A stretch of DNA of 64,000 nt from Brevibacillus brevis (GTDB lineage Bacteria; Bacillota; Bacilli; Brevibacillales; Brevibacillaceae), in NCBI RefSeq assembly GCF_022026395.1, contig NZ_CP041767.1, positions 3,628,501-3,692,500 of the forward strand, read 5' to 3'. Below the pieces are notes generated by a model. It saw only the letters and a program-made list of their open reading frames with translations, ran no database searches and had not been told where the DNA came from. Shown in pieces: positions 9,324 to 18,327 of this stretch; within the stretch, counting starts at the first letter, position 1; every line of letters begins with the position of its first letter. The position numbers and the translations under genes are program-made.

Positions 9324-9347
9324 GGCACTTCCTCCTTACATCCAATC

Positions 9348-10571
9348 CTAGACGATGTCGTCAATGCCGCGAGCCGTTTCCCGCAATCGATTCCATAGCA
9401 CTTCTGATGATTCATTACTGTCTACCAGGGCATCGAGAGCAAATTCTTGCTCGTCTTTATCTTGCTGTTTTCGATTTTCTTGTTGCTGTCGTGCTTGTTC
9501 ACGCTGCTGTTGGAAGTTAAAAGCTGTATCCTGCTGTTGGTTTACCTCCAAGCGATCAACCTGCAAGCCTTGTTGGGTCAAAGCAGCTCGAAGCTGTGGA
9601 AGCTGATTGTCCAGCATATCCTTTCCAGCCTGTGTTTCAGCATGGAACTGTGCTGTAATCACTCCATTTTGGGAAGTAATCGTTACATCTACTTGGCCCA
9701 AAGATTGTGGATTCAGAATCAGCCTTGCCTCATGTACGCCATTATGTTGGGTCAACTGCATCTTGGACACGAAAAGCTGTGTGACTTGCTGTGTCAGTTG
9801 GTTGGCGTTCACGTGATGTGTTGGAACAGACTGTTGCTGAAAGGTCTGTACAGATTGTGTCTGTGTATTAGATGAAGCAATAATCGGTGTCTGACCATTT
9901 CCATTCAACATGCCCTCTTCTGCATTGCCATCCTGATTCAAAAGGCCGCTTTGAAGGGTTGACTGTACTGTTTGGGATTGAATCCCTGCCTCTAGCTTGT
10001 AAGCCGAGAGTCCTTGATTCAACCGCAGTGGAGAAATCGTCTTAAACGTATCCTGTTGGGTTGTGTTCATGTTTGCCATCACATCGGATCGCAAGTTCAG
10101 TCCACTTCGTTTTGACTCCTCAGCATTTCCTTTTTGATTCTTCAGGGATTCGAGAAGAGCTGCCAGCTTGTCTAGTTCGTTTGGAGTTGCTTCCCCTTTT
10201 TTCAGGTTAGCTAGAAGCTGCTTTAAATCCTCACTCACTTGACCAGCATTCCCTTGCGCTTTACCCAATAGTTGTTCCATTGCAGTTGCAAATTTTTCTT
10301 GGGCGTCAGGCGGTAATTCGTCTTGCGCAGTTTGACCAGAGCCAAGCAGTTGGGCAAATAATGCCATGAGATCAGCTAATGCGAGCATGTCCTCTTCACT
10401 TAAACCCTCTGGATCCACCATTGTCTCTTCTGGGTTCCCCACCTGATCCAACACCTGAATCAATTGCATGGAAAACATTTGACCTAGACCAGTTCCACCT
10501 GCATTAACGGTAGGGGTTGCTGTAACAGATCCTGCTGATCCTACTGCAGGGGTCAAATTGGCCACATTCAT
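9348..10571 (-). CDS. fliK: Flagellar hook-length control protein FliK
   Basis: FliK (407 aa from the ATG at 10571, spaced correctly from GGAGGAGGTG; an in-frame ATG 18 bases upstream overlaps that site) is the secreted molecular ruler that sets hook length. A long low-complexity Gln/Asn/Thr-rich N-terminal part is followed by a C-terminal Flg_hook domain near residues 270-350 (ARLILNPQSLGQVDVTITSQ, then LRAALTQQGLQVDRLEV). The tail is very rich in Gln, Glu and Arg. No FlgD sequence is fused to it. A second FliK-like gene lies at 47053-48951. Confidence 0.9.
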   Translation of the reverse strand: MNVANLTPAVGSAGSVTATPTVNAGGTGLGQMFSMQLIQVLDQVGNPEETMVDPEGLSEEDMLALADLMALFAQLLGSGQTAQDELPPDAQEKFATAMEQLLGKAQGNAGQVSEDLKQLLANLKKGEATPNELDKLAALLESLKNQKGNAEESKRSGLNLRSDVMANMNTTQQDTFKTISPLRLNQGLSAYKLEAGIQSQTVQSTLQSGLLNQDGNAEEGMLNGNGQTPIIASSNTQTQSVQTFQQQSVPTHHVNANQLTQQVTQLFVSKMQLTQHNGVHEARLILNPQSLGQVDVTITSQNGVITAQFHAETQAGKDMLDNQLPQLRAALTQQGLQVDRLEVNQQQDTAFNFQQQREQARQQQENRKQQDKDEQEFALDALVDSNESSEVLWNRLRETARGIDDIV

Positions 10572-10634
10572 CTCGTTCACCTCCTCCATTTGATATTTGT
10601 TGCTTATAAGAACGAAAACAGATGATTGCTCATT

Positions 10635-11543
10635 CTATTTTCGAAGCAACTCTGCTGTAATGCGAGCCGCCAGATTATCTGGTTCTTTCTGTTTCTTGTC
10701 GTCATTGGCGATCGCTGAGAGAGTTTGTGCCCGTTTATCCGCAGGCAAGTCTTTCATTAAGGCAATAGCTTGACCTCTGTTAGTATCCATGAGTGAACGA
10801 ATGATAGCAGCAGCATCCGCAGGCGGCAATTGAGTAAATGTCTTCATTAGTTCCTCGTTCGACTCAGACCCCTCACGCGTATTGCTCAACGCCTTAGTCA
10901 GAACATCAACTCGTTGTTGCAGAGCAGCAATGTCATCATCTTTGTTCACAACTGAATCTTTTAACAAGATGGAAATATCGGCAGCTTTCTTTGGTTCCAT
11001 CTTGGCCAAAATGTCTGCCTGTTGTGCAGGCTTCATTTTCGTCATGACGGCAACTGACTCTTGCAGTTTTAAATTTTCAATGATGGCCGCAGCATTCTTT
11101 GGAGACATGGTTGTGTACACTTTCGCCAAATCTGTAAACTGCTTCTGACGCTCTTCCTCAGTTGCACGCTTGTCTTCCATTGCCTTGTTTACATCATCGA
11201 TTTGTTTTTCCAGTGCCGCAATCGTGGCATCTTTCTTTGCTGACTCTTCTTTTAAAGTGGTAATCTGCTGCTGGTTTTTTGCTTGATCTTGCTGTAGGGT
11301 TGCCACTTGTTTGTCCATGTCAGGTTGTTCTTCTGAGCCGGGAGTTGCTGCATAGTCGTCCGGGACTAATTTTTCCACGTACGGTATGGAGTTAGCCCAG
11401 TGGAGAACAGTCCCTAACACGTTTACTCCGAGCAAGCTCAGGAGCACACCGCCAAGGAGGCTGGCAAACAGAGCAGGAATGACAATCATATAAAAGAACC
11501 ATTCCCACCTGCCGTATTCCCGTTCTTCTTGGATTTCTTCCAT
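10635..11543 (-). CDS. ylxF: YlxF-type MgtE-domain flagellar chaperone-like protein
   Basis: This 302-residue protein has one transmembrane helix near residues 14-40 (FFYMIVIPALFASLLGGVLL), a coiled coil from about 70 to 135, and two copies of a helical MgtE_N-like motif (YTTMSPKNAAAIIENL and FTQLPPADAAAIIRSL). This matches Bacillus YlxF, which lies between fliJ and fliK and resembles MotE, the chaperone of the stator protein MotC in proteobacteria. The role as a flagellar chaperone is inferred from that resemblance. Confidence 0.82.
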   Translation of the reverse strand: MEEIQEEREYGRWEWFFYMIVIPALFASLLGGVLLSLLGVNVLGTVLHWANSIPYVEKLVPDDYAATPGSEEQPDMDKQVATLQQDQAKNQQQITTLKEESAKKDATIAALEKQIDDVNKAMEDKRATEEERQKQFTDLAKVYTTMSPKNAAAIIENLKLQESVAVMTKMKPAQQADILAKMEPKKAADISILLKDSVVNKDDDIAALQQRVDVLTKALSNTREGSESNEELMKTFTQLPPADAAAIIRSLMDTNRGQAIALMKDLPADKRAQTLSAIANDDKKQKEPDNLAARITAELLRK

Positions 11544-11555
11544 TTGGAACCTCCC

Positions 11556-12002
11556 TCAGTAGCTTCGGCGAAGATAGAGCTGCGTACCGATCTCATCCAA
11601 CTCTTTTTGCTCTCTTTGCTTCTGGTCGTCCAGAAATTGGTGGAGCGACTTTTCCCGAAGGCGTTGCCATAGTTGGGACTCTTTCATACGTTCCGTCAAT
11701 CGTGACTGACAGCGTTCCACATCCTGTTCACAACCATGCAAGGTACGTTGCTGATTCTGAATGGATTTCGCAACAGATTGCTGATATTGCGTAATGGAAA
11801 TGAGCTGCGCAGCACTGCATGTCTGCATCTGTACTTCCTGGAGCTTCATCGTCATCTCGTCATGATGCTCAGTTAGTTGAGAGAGCTTCCACTCTTCTTC
11901 GTTTTTACGCTGGATGGACTTTCCGAAAGCCCACTCTGCTTGTTCTTTTTCTTTTTCCTTTAAATCAAGAACCTTTTGGAGATGAAACTGAAACACACGC
12001 AC
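11556..12002 (-). CDS. fliJ: Flagellar export chaperone FliJ
   Basis: FliJ (148 aa) is the coiled-coil protein that sits in the FliI ATPase ring and links it to FlhA. The sequence is almost entirely charged heptads (VLDLKEKEKEQAEWAFGKSI) with no globular motif. The start is a GTG immediately after the fliI stop, with GGAGGAGTG upstream. Identity rests on coiled-coil character, the FRFHLQKVLD-like opening and position after fliI. Confidence 0.87.
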   Translation of the reverse strand: MRVFQFHLQKVLDLKEKEKEQAEWAFGKSIQRKNEEEWKLSQLTEHHDEMTMKLQEVQMQTCSAAQLISITQYQQSVAKSIQNQQRTLHGCEQDVERCQSRLTERMKESQLWQRLREKSLHQFLDDQKQREQKELDEIGTQLYLRRSY

Positions 12003-12003
12003 G

Positions 12004-13323
12004 TTAGTTCACTCCTCCGAAATGAGCTGTCAACGCTTGGATAGCACCCTGCAAAGTAGACGGTTCATGCGTTCCTTGTGCCGTAAAACCAGAAATGATA
12101 TCACGATAGCGAATGGCTGCATCGATTTCCCGATTGCTTCCCGGCTTGTACGCCCCGATGTTTATGAGGTCCTCCGCTTCACGATACGTAGCCAAATGTT
12201 TTTTCAGCTGACGAGCAGCATCCAAATGGTTACTATCGACGATTTCATTCATGACACGACTTACACTCGCCATCACATCAATGGCAGGAAAATGACCTTT
12301 GTGAGCAATTTTCCGGTCAAGAACGATGTGACCGTCCAAAATCCCCCGCGCCGCATCCGCAATCGGATCGTTCATGTCGTCAGAGTCAACCAATACGGTA
12401 TAAAATGCCGTAATACTTCCCTTATCCGCTGTTCCTGCACGCTCCATCAGCTTTGGCAGCATCGCAAACACCGATGGCGTATAACCACGCGTAGCCGGAG
12501 GTTCACCGATTGCCAAGCCCACTTCACGTTGTGCCATGGCAAAGCGCGTGACAGAATCCATCATGAGCATGACATTCATTCCACGATCGCGGAAATATTC
12601 CGCTATGGAAGTCGCAATCATCGCTCCCTTGATTCGAATCATGGCAGGTTGATCGGAAGTAGCTACGACAACAACAGACCGCTTTAGTCCTTCTTCCCCA
12701 AGATCGCGCTCGATAAACTCCATGACTTCACGGCCACGTTCTCCAATGAGACCAATCACATTGATATCTGCCGTCGTATTTCGGGCAATCATTCCCATCA
12801 ATGTACTTTTCCCTACCCCCGATCCAGCGAAAATGCCGACCCGCTGACCTTTCCCGATGGTAAGGAGTCCGTCTATCGCTCTCACTCCCACACTCAATGG
12901 TTCTTGAATGCGCGGTCGAAGGATAGGATTTGGCGGCATATTGTTGGTAGGATAGGACGTCAGTCCAAATGGCAGTGAACCTTGATAGGGCCGCCCAAGG
13001 CCATCGAGGATCGAACCCAATATTTCAGGTCCAACTTTTACATCTAGCGACCGTCCTGTCGCGACGACGTCACAACCTGGACCAATTTCGGTCAATTCGC
13101 CTAATGGCATTAACAGCACTTTATTTTCGCGAAAGCCAACCACTTCTGCGATGATCGGTTCCTTTGTGTTAGCCGGATATAGATGGCATATCTCGCCTAA
13201 TTTCACTTCTGGCCCTTGCGACTCAATGGTGAGTCCAACGACCTGTGTCACTTTGCCATTCACACGCATCGGATCTAAGCCATGCAGCATGTGCTTGTAC
13301 TTCGAGAGATCTAGGATGCTCAT
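12004..13323 (-). CDS. fliI: Flagellum-specific export ATPase FliI
   Basis: FliI (439 aa) is the hexameric ATPase energising flagellar type III export. The Walker A GSGVGKST lies at about residues 167-174, the F1-like signature GERGREVMEFIERDLG follows, and Walker B is MLMMDSVTRFAMAQREVGLA. The arrangement EPPATRGYTPSVFAMLPKLM is specific to the FliI/SctN family rather than F1 beta. The start overlaps the fliH stop by four bases. Confidence 0.96.
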   Translation of the reverse strand: MSILDLSKYKHMLHGLDPMRVNGKVTQVVGLTIESQGPEVKLGEICHLYPANTKEPIIAEVVGFRENKVLLMPLGELTEIGPGCDVVATGRSLDVKVGPEILGSILDGLGRPYQGSLPFGLTSYPTNNMPPNPILRPRIQEPLSVGVRAIDGLLTIGKGQRVGIFAGSGVGKSTLMGMIARNTTADINVIGLIGERGREVMEFIERDLGEEGLKRSVVVVATSDQPAMIRIKGAMIATSIAEYFRDRGMNVMLMMDSVTRFAMAQREVGLAIGEPPATRGYTPSVFAMLPKLMERAGTADKGSITAFYTVLVDSDDMNDPIADAARGILDGHIVLDRKIAHKGHFPAIDVMASVSRVMNEIVDSNHLDAARQLKKHLATYREAEDLINIGAYKPGSNREIDAAIRYRDIISGFTAQGTHEPSTLQGAIQALTAHFGGVN

Positions 13324-14138
13324 GGAGCCTCACTTCCTCTGGCAATCGTAAGCAGTGCCTGCTTAATCTCTTCCATTTGTGTATCGATGCGGGCATCGAC
13401 ACTTCCCAAAGCGGTACGGATGACACATCCACCGTCTTGTACTGTATAGTCAGGGTAAATGGAGAGCTCTGCTTGTCCATCTAACAATTCCAGAAAACCA
13501 GCACGATGCTCGAGCACATAATCGAAGTACTTATGGTTGACGCACACCGTAATCTCGCCATGAACCCGGGAGCGGCGGAGTGCTTTTTTGGTCATTTCCA
13601 GAACCTGCTCGGGATGCTGTTGCAATTCCTGTCCAATGATTTTTTTGGCAATTTCTATGCTGAGTTCCACTAGAAAGGGCTCCGCCTCAGCGATAATTTG
13701 TTTTTTCTCGGCAAACGCTTGTTCCAGAATGGTTTTTGCTTGGCTGAGTGTATCTGTTTGCTCTTCGTACGCCTCACGTTTACCCGCTTCGAAACCAGCC
13801 TCTTGCCCTTCCGTCATAGCCTGCTCCTGCACTTGCTGAAAAAGTTGCGCAGCTTCCTGACGCTTTTGTTCCCACCATTCTTCCATCTGTGCAAGCGTCT
13901 CTTGTCTTACCTGCTCTGCTTGCTCCGCAGCTTGCTGCAAGATGTTTTGTGCGGTTTCTTCTGCATCTGAGATGATCGTTTTCGCCTCGATCTCAGCTTG
14001 ATTAAAAATTTCTTGGTTTTCTTGCAACCTTTCGGCAACTTCCTCCGTCTTAAGTGGTACAGGCGTTACCGAGAGAAGAAAAGATTCCTCAGAAGGCCGA
14101 TAATTGGCGCTTTTGATGATCCTAGACAATGATATCAT
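13320..14138 (-). CDS. fliH: Flagellar export ATPase regulator FliH
   Basis: FliH (about 272 aa) is the peripheral stalk protein that binds and regulates FliI. It has a long Glu/Gln/Ala-rich coiled coil (roughly residues 45-130) and a C-terminal V-type ATPase E-subunit-like domain (LSIEIAKKIIGQELQQHPEQ, ending DARIDTQMEEIKQAL). The start overlaps the end of fliG: the ATG at 14138 is very close to the GGTGGAGGAG site, and a TTG at 14129 is better spaced, so the true start may be nine bases later. Confidence 0.88.
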   Translation of the reverse strand: MISLSRIIKSANYRPSEESFLLSVTPVPLKTEEVAERLQENQEIFNQAEIEAKTIISDAEETAQNILQQAAEQAEQVRQETLAQMEEWWEQKRQEAAQLFQQVQEQAMTEGQEAGFEAGKREAYEEQTDTLSQAKTILEQAFAEKKQIIAEAEPFLVELSIEIAKKIIGQELQQHPEQVLEMTKKALRRSRVHGEITVCVNHKYFDYVLEHRAGFLELLDGQAELSIYPDYTVQDGGCVIRTALGSVDARIDTQMEEIKQALLTIARGSEAP

Positions 14139-15135
14139 CTCCTCCACCGCGGGCGATGATGATCTCACCAGCCTCCTCTAAGCGACGGATAATTGCAACG
14201 ATACGAGATTGTGCCTCTTCGACGTCGCGAAGGCGAACTGGGCCCATAAACTCCATTTCTTCTTTGAAGGTATCCGCCATCCGCTTGGACATGTTCCGGA
14301 AAATAACTTCCCGAACTTCTTCGCTGGATACCTTGAGGGAAAGTTGCAGATCGGCATTTTCCACGTCGCGGATAACGCGCTGAATCGAACGGTTGTCGAG
14401 TGTAGCAATGTCCTCGAAGACGAACATACGCTTCTTGATTTCTTCTGCCAACTCTGGATCTTGAATTTCGAGGGAATCCAGAATCGTGCGTTCGGTTCCA
14501 CGATCGACACCGTTGAGTACAGCCACGATCGCTTCGATCCCGCCTGCCTGCGTGTAATCTTGGGTAACAGTGGCAGAGAGCTTTTGCTCCAATACCTGTT
14601 CTACTTGGGCGATTACTTCCGGTGAAGTACTGTCCATAGTCGCAATACGTTTTGCAACCTCCGCTTGACGTTCTTGTGGAAGTGCCGACAGGATCATGGC
14701 AGCTTGTTGAGCCTCCAGATAAGAAAGCACCAGGGCTATCGTCTGCGGATGCTCATTTTGGATAAAGTTTAGGATTTGACCTGGGTCAGCCTTTCTAGCA
14801 AAGTCAAACGGTCGAACTTGAAGGTTTGCCGTCAAGCGATTGATAATATCCATCGCTTTGGTCTCACCCAAAGCTTTTTGCAAGATTTCTTTGGCGTATG
14901 TAATCCCGCCTTGTGCAATTACCTCTTTGGCAACTGCTATCTGGTGAAATTCAGATAAAATTTTATCTTTTTCATCCGTATCCACTTTTCGCACATTGGC
15001 GATTTCTAATGTCAGTTGCTCGATCTCATCCTCACGCAAATGCTTGAACACTTGGGCAGAAACTTCCGGCCCGAGTGAGATGAGGAGGATAGCTGCTTTT
15101 TGTCGTCCTGACAACTCTTTAGCGCCGCGAGCCAT
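14122..15135 (-). CDS. fliG: Flagellar motor switch protein FliG
   Basis: FliG (337 aa) links the MS ring to the C ring and carries the torque-generating charges. It opens MARGAKELSGRQKAAILLIS, has the central armadillo region with the EHPQTIALVLSYL motif, and a C-terminal domain with the charged helix (FVFEDIATLDNRSIQRVIRD). I chose the ATG at 15135 because AAGGAG is eight bases upstream; an ATG nine bases earlier is too close. The 3' end overlaps fliH. Confidence 0.95.
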   Translation of the reverse strand: MARGAKELSGRQKAAILLISLGPEVSAQVFKHLREDEIEQLTLEIANVRKVDTDEKDKILSEFHQIAVAKEVIAQGGITYAKEILQKALGETKAMDIINRLTANLQVRPFDFARKADPGQILNFIQNEHPQTIALVLSYLEAQQAAMILSALPQERQAEVAKRIATMDSTSPEVIAQVEQVLEQKLSATVTQDYTQAGGIEAIVAVLNGVDRGTERTILDSLEIQDPELAEEIKKRMFVFEDIATLDNRSIQRVIRDVENADLQLSLKVSSEEVREVIFRNMSKRMADTFKEEMEFMGPVRLRDVEEAQSRIVAIIRRLEEAGEIIIARGGGDDIIV

Positions 15136-15147
15136 ACCATTCACTCC

Positions 15148-16737
15148 TTAATCTTCTGCTAACCATGTACGAAGCAGAACAACAAACTCATCTGGTTTGC
15201 TTCGCGCCAATTTTTCAAGTTGCTTTCTAACCACTACCTGGTCTCCATCTTCTTGGTAAATCAAGTCTGGTATTTCGGCCGCGTTTAACGGTGTCAGCAA
15301 GTCTGGCAATTCCTCTTCTTCTTGTTGTTGCTTCGCTTGACTGCGTCTGCGATAAACGAGGAAGGCAACAGCAGCAAGTGCCAAGACTGCAATACCACCA
15401 ACTGTCCAAAGAACAGCAGGACTTAGTGCACTGGAATCCTCAATCTCAGCTTTTCCTGAGAACTGACGAGGGAGTACAGAAATATGCTTGTCCAACTCAG
15501 TATCCGTCAAATCAGAAGCCTGCTCACTTAATGTGACACGAACAACATTGCGCAACACTTGTTTAATGCTCTCGAGTGTAGCAGCATCCAGTGTTCCACC
15601 AGCTGGCGGTTCTACCCCAACGTTGATTGTGATGTCTTCGATCTTGTACGGGCTTGATGTAACATTTCGTGTGATGCGATTTACTTCACGGTTAATCGTA
15701 TCATTCAACTCTTCGTATTGACTGTTACTTCCTTGTGGGTTAGCTCCCGGGTAGTTCGGAACTGCATTGTTATTGGTTCCTGCAATTCCCCCTGGAGGTT
15801 GACCTTGTCCAGAAAAGGCTTTTGATAATTTTTGAGAAGAAATGATAAGTCCTTCGTTATTCTCTTTGTCAGGTGCCTCGACGATGTTCTCTACGCGATT
15901 TTCTTTGTCAAAGTTCATTTTGATGAACGTATGTACGATGACTTTATCGCGTCCCATGATTGTACCCAACAAGTTGTACAGGTTTTGTTGAATTTTCTTT
16001 TCAACATCTGCTTTGATTGTTTCCTGTTGCTTAAAGCTACTCAATGTTCCTTCGTTTTCATTGCCTTCGGAACGTTCCAGTGGATTGGAATACTGGTCTG
16101 TAATCGCAATCGCTTCCATCGGCAATTTGGGAACGCTTCGGGAAACAAGCAGATAAAGCGAGTTAATTTGCTTTTGATCAAGCGTTGTTCCAGGTTCTAC
16201 ATCGACGATAACGGAAGCCGTCGCTGTATCCGGAGTCTCCGTTACCCAAACGCTTTCCTGCGGCAACGTAATCATCACTTGTGCGGAGCGTACACCTTTT
16301 ACACGTTCCAGCATCTTGCGTAGCTCTTGTTGTAAAGCCTCTTTCTTCATGACATCAAATTGGCGATCTGTAACTCCTAGAGTACTGGAGAATATTTCCG
16401 CATTAATTCCTGCTTGGCTCGGAATACCTTGTGCAGCCAAATCGACAATGACATCTTGTGCCATTTTTTCTGGAACCTCGATACTTGTACCATTCCCCGT
16501 GATACGGTATGGGATTTGTGAAGCTTCCAACTCTTGCTTGATAGTCCCGATTTCCTGTTCACTTAATCTTTGGTTGTAAAGTGGTTTGTACACCGGCTGA
16601 GAAGCGATGTATATGTATAGACCTAGAGAAATCAAGAGGAAGAGCGAAATACCGAGAATCATCCATTTTTGTTTCTTGGAAAATTGGTTCCATTTTGACG
16701 TAATCTGGTCTTTGTATACTGCTAAACGTTCGTTCAT
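15148..16737 (-). CDS. fliF: Flagellar MS-ring protein FliF
   Basis: FliF (529 aa) forms the membrane ring on which the flagellum is built. Two transmembrane helices flank a large periplasmic-type region: one at about 25-45 (WMILGISLFLLISLGLYIYI) and one near 440-460 (VLWTVGGIAVLALAAVAFLV). YscJ/FliF ring motifs such as GIPSQAGINAEIFSSTLGVT and VQVMITLP-type strands are present, and the C-terminal tail binding FliG is acidic. Length agrees with Bacillus FliF. Confidence 0.95.
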   Translation of the reverse strand: MNERLAVYKDQITSKWNQFSKKQKWMILGISLFLLISLGLYIYIASQPVYKPLYNQRLSEQEIGTIKQELEASQIPYRITGNGTSIEVPEKMAQDVIVDLAAQGIPSQAGINAEIFSSTLGVTDRQFDVMKKEALQQELRKMLERVKGVRSAQVMITLPQESVWVTETPDTATASVIVDVEPGTTLDQKQINSLYLLVSRSVPKLPMEAIAITDQYSNPLERSEGNENEGTLSSFKQQETIKADVEKKIQQNLYNLLGTIMGRDKVIVHTFIKMNFDKENRVENIVEAPDKENNEGLIISSQKLSKAFSGQGQPPGGIAGTNNNAVPNYPGANPQGSNSQYEELNDTINREVNRITRNVTSSPYKIEDITINVGVEPPAGGTLDAATLESIKQVLRNVVRVTLSEQASDLTDTELDKHISVLPRQFSGKAEIEDSSALSPAVLWTVGGIAVLALAAVAFLVYRRRSQAKQQQEEEELPDLLTPLNAAEIPDLIYQEDGDQVVVRKQLEKLARSKPDEFVVLLRTWLAED

Positions 16738-16767
16738 GTTTCACCTCTCAAAGGATACCAACAACGA

Positions 16768-17058
16768 TCAAATCGACATGCGCATGATTTCTTGATAAGA
16801 CTCAATCATCTTGTTCCTGACCTGCATGGTCATTTGTAGCATCACGGAAGCTTTTTGACCTGCAACAGTCAATTGGTGCAAGTCGGTAATTTCTCCCGCT
16901 GCAAACCTGTCGGCAAGATTCGACGATTCTACTTGCGCCTGATTCACTTTATTCATGGCATCCGATAGAAACGATGAGAATTCTTGGGAAACTTCAGCTG
17001 GGGTTGGCTTGTTCACACTCGGTGTACGAATTGGCGTTAGTTGGGAGATTGCACTCAT
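16768..17058 (-). CDS. fliE: Flagellar hook-basal body adaptor FliE
   Basis: FliE (96 aa) joins the MS ring to the rod. It shows the family pattern FSSFLSDAMNKVNQAQVESS and the C-terminal TVAGQKASVMLQMTMQVRNK. The ATG at 17058 is better placed relative to AAGGA than an ATG six bases earlier. It lies between flgC and fliF, as in Bacillus. Confidence 0.93.
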   Translation of the reverse strand: MSAISQLTPIRTPSVNKPTPAEVSQEFSSFLSDAMNKVNQAQVESSNLADRFAAGEITDLHQLTVAGQKASVMLQMTMQVRNKMIESYQEIMRMSI

Positions 17059-17082
17059 TTCCATTCCTTACTGTCACCCGCC

Positions 17083-17541
17083 TTACTTGATTTCCAATGC
17101 TTTTAGCATCATCGATTTGGAAGCATTCAATGCTGTCACGTTGGCTTCGTATGATCTTGATGCGGAGATCATGTCCACCATCTCTTTCATCGGGTCGACA
17201 TTCGGCATCAAGAGATACCCGTCTTGATCTGCATCTGGATGAGATGGATCAAATACTCGCTTAAACGGAGTATTGTCTTCTTGAATCGCTGTGACCTTCA
17301 CACCTTGTCCACCCCGACTTCCTGAGACCGTCCCTACCGCAGCTTGCAGGAAGTTATCAAATGTTCCATTTGTTTGAGGTGACAACTCCACCATTTTCCT
17401 CCTATATGGCTGCCAGGCGCCATCTACGAAGTTCGCTCGAGTGGTTTCCGCATTCGCAATATTGGAAGCAATCGTATCCAATCGCAAGCGGTTAGCTGTT
17501 AAGGCAGAAGCACTTGTGTTAATTCCCTGAAACAAGCTCAT
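17083..17541 (-). CDS. flgC: Flagellar proximal rod protein FlgC
   Basis: FlgC (152 aa) is a rod protein. N-terminal rod signature (INTSASALTANRLRLDTIAS, NIANAETTRA) and C-terminal signature (MVDMISASRSYEANVTALNA) are both present, with the YLLMPNVDPMKEM segment diagnostic of FlgC. It lies two bases after flgB. Confidence 0.95.
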   Translation of the reverse strand: MSLFQGINTSASALTANRLRLDTIASNIANAETTRANFVDGAWQPYRRKMVELSPQTNGTFDNFLQAAVGTVSGSRGGQGVKVTAIQEDNTPFKRVFDPSHPDADQDGYLLMPNVDPMKEMVDMISASRSYEANVTALNASKSMMLKALEIK

Positions 17542-17543
17542 CT

Positions 17544-17954
17544 TTATTTACCTCCACCCTCAATTACACTGCGTAGTTTTTGAAAATGTCCTGCTGTCAA
17601 TTGCGTTAAACCGCTGTACCAAATTTGGTTTTTGGCCAATTCTGTTGTTTCTGATTCCAAGTCAACATCATTGCCACTGTTCTGAATGAAGTTATTCGGA
17701 TTGGACACAACCTGTGGGACTGCAACACCTGCATTTCCAAACGGGAGGTGTCTTTGATTGGTCCGATACGCTTCTAACTTGCCATTTCCCGCTCTTGCGT
17801 TCAACTCATCTTGCAAAAAGCTCTCGAAGATGACTTGTTGACTTTTGAATTGAGGGGTGTCTATGTTGGCAAGGTTGTTTGCGATCGTTCTATGTCGCAA
17901 TGTTGCAGCGTCCAGTGATCTCTCCAAGACCTGCAGATGGTAACTATCCAGCAT
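17544..17954 (-). CDS. flgB: Flagellar proximal rod protein FlgB
   Basis: FlgB (136 aa) is the first gene of the fla/che operon here. I chose the ATG at 17954 (MLDSYHLQVLERSLDAATLR) because GGGGGAGAAGG lies just upstream; a longer frame has no site. The rod motif RTIANNLANIDTPQFKSQ and a typical C-terminal helix are present. A candidate sigma-A promoter lies about 75 bases upstream. Confidence 0.94.
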   Translation of the reverse strand: MLDSYHLQVLERSLDAATLRHRTIANNLANIDTPQFKSQQVIFESFLQDELNARAGNGKLEAYRTNQRHLPFGNAGVAVPQVVSNPNNFIQNSGNDVDLESETTELAKNQIWYSGLTQLTAGHFQKLRSVIEGGGK

Positions 17955-18025
17955 TTTTCCTTCTCCCCCAATATGAGTCAATTCTTTTCCCTAAAACCAC
18001 CTATATTTCCTGTATTTTCGACACC

Positions 18026-18054
18026 CTAATACGATTCAATCATAGCAAAATCAA
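18026..18054 (-). promoter_or_regulatory. Candidate sigma-A promoter of the fla/che operon
   Basis: On the minus strand TTGATT (-35) and TATTAG (-10) are separated by exactly 17 bases, about 72 bases upstream of the flgB start. Each hexamer matches four of six consensus positions, so the call rests on spacing and position. No convincing sigma-D site was recognised. Confidence 0.45.
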
Positions 18055-18260
18055 TTTGGACAAAAAAGCCCCTTTTCATGACGTTTTTCAAAATGATTCA
18101 ATGGGACTAAATCCCTTATCTTTCCTGTTTTTTTACTGCATTTTACAAGGAAACCATATTCAAACCATTGCAAATGTCGAGGCATGCATAAAAAATCAAT
18201 ATATATTTTATGGTAATAATGTGTCGTTTTTTACTACAACTAGGACCAAAGTCCCATGAG

Positions 18261-18294
18261 AAAAGGTGCAGCAACTTGAGTTGCTACACCTTTT
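18261..18294 (-). terminator. Hairpin terminator after codY
   Basis: Arms aaaaggtg/cacctttt and gcaact/agttgc form a long, nearly continuous stem with a small internal mismatch, flanked by A and T runs. It lies 33 bases past the codY stop and 200 bases or more before the flagellar promoter. Confidence 0.8.
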
Positions 18295-18327
18295 TGTTTA
18301 CTTTCTTGTAACTTTTGACAAGGTAAA

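Larger units (their letters stand above)
17955..18327. other. Intergenic region between codY and flgB
   Basis: This 373-base AT-rich gap separates the codY unit from the flagellar operon. It holds the codY terminator at its right end and the candidate operon promoter at its left. No gene was found; codon use and start sites in the short plus-strand frames are unconvincing. Confidence 0.7.

Noticed and set aside
13223..13480. Frames inside fliH/fliI in other phases
   Set aside because: Out-of-phase shadows within strongly conserved genes.
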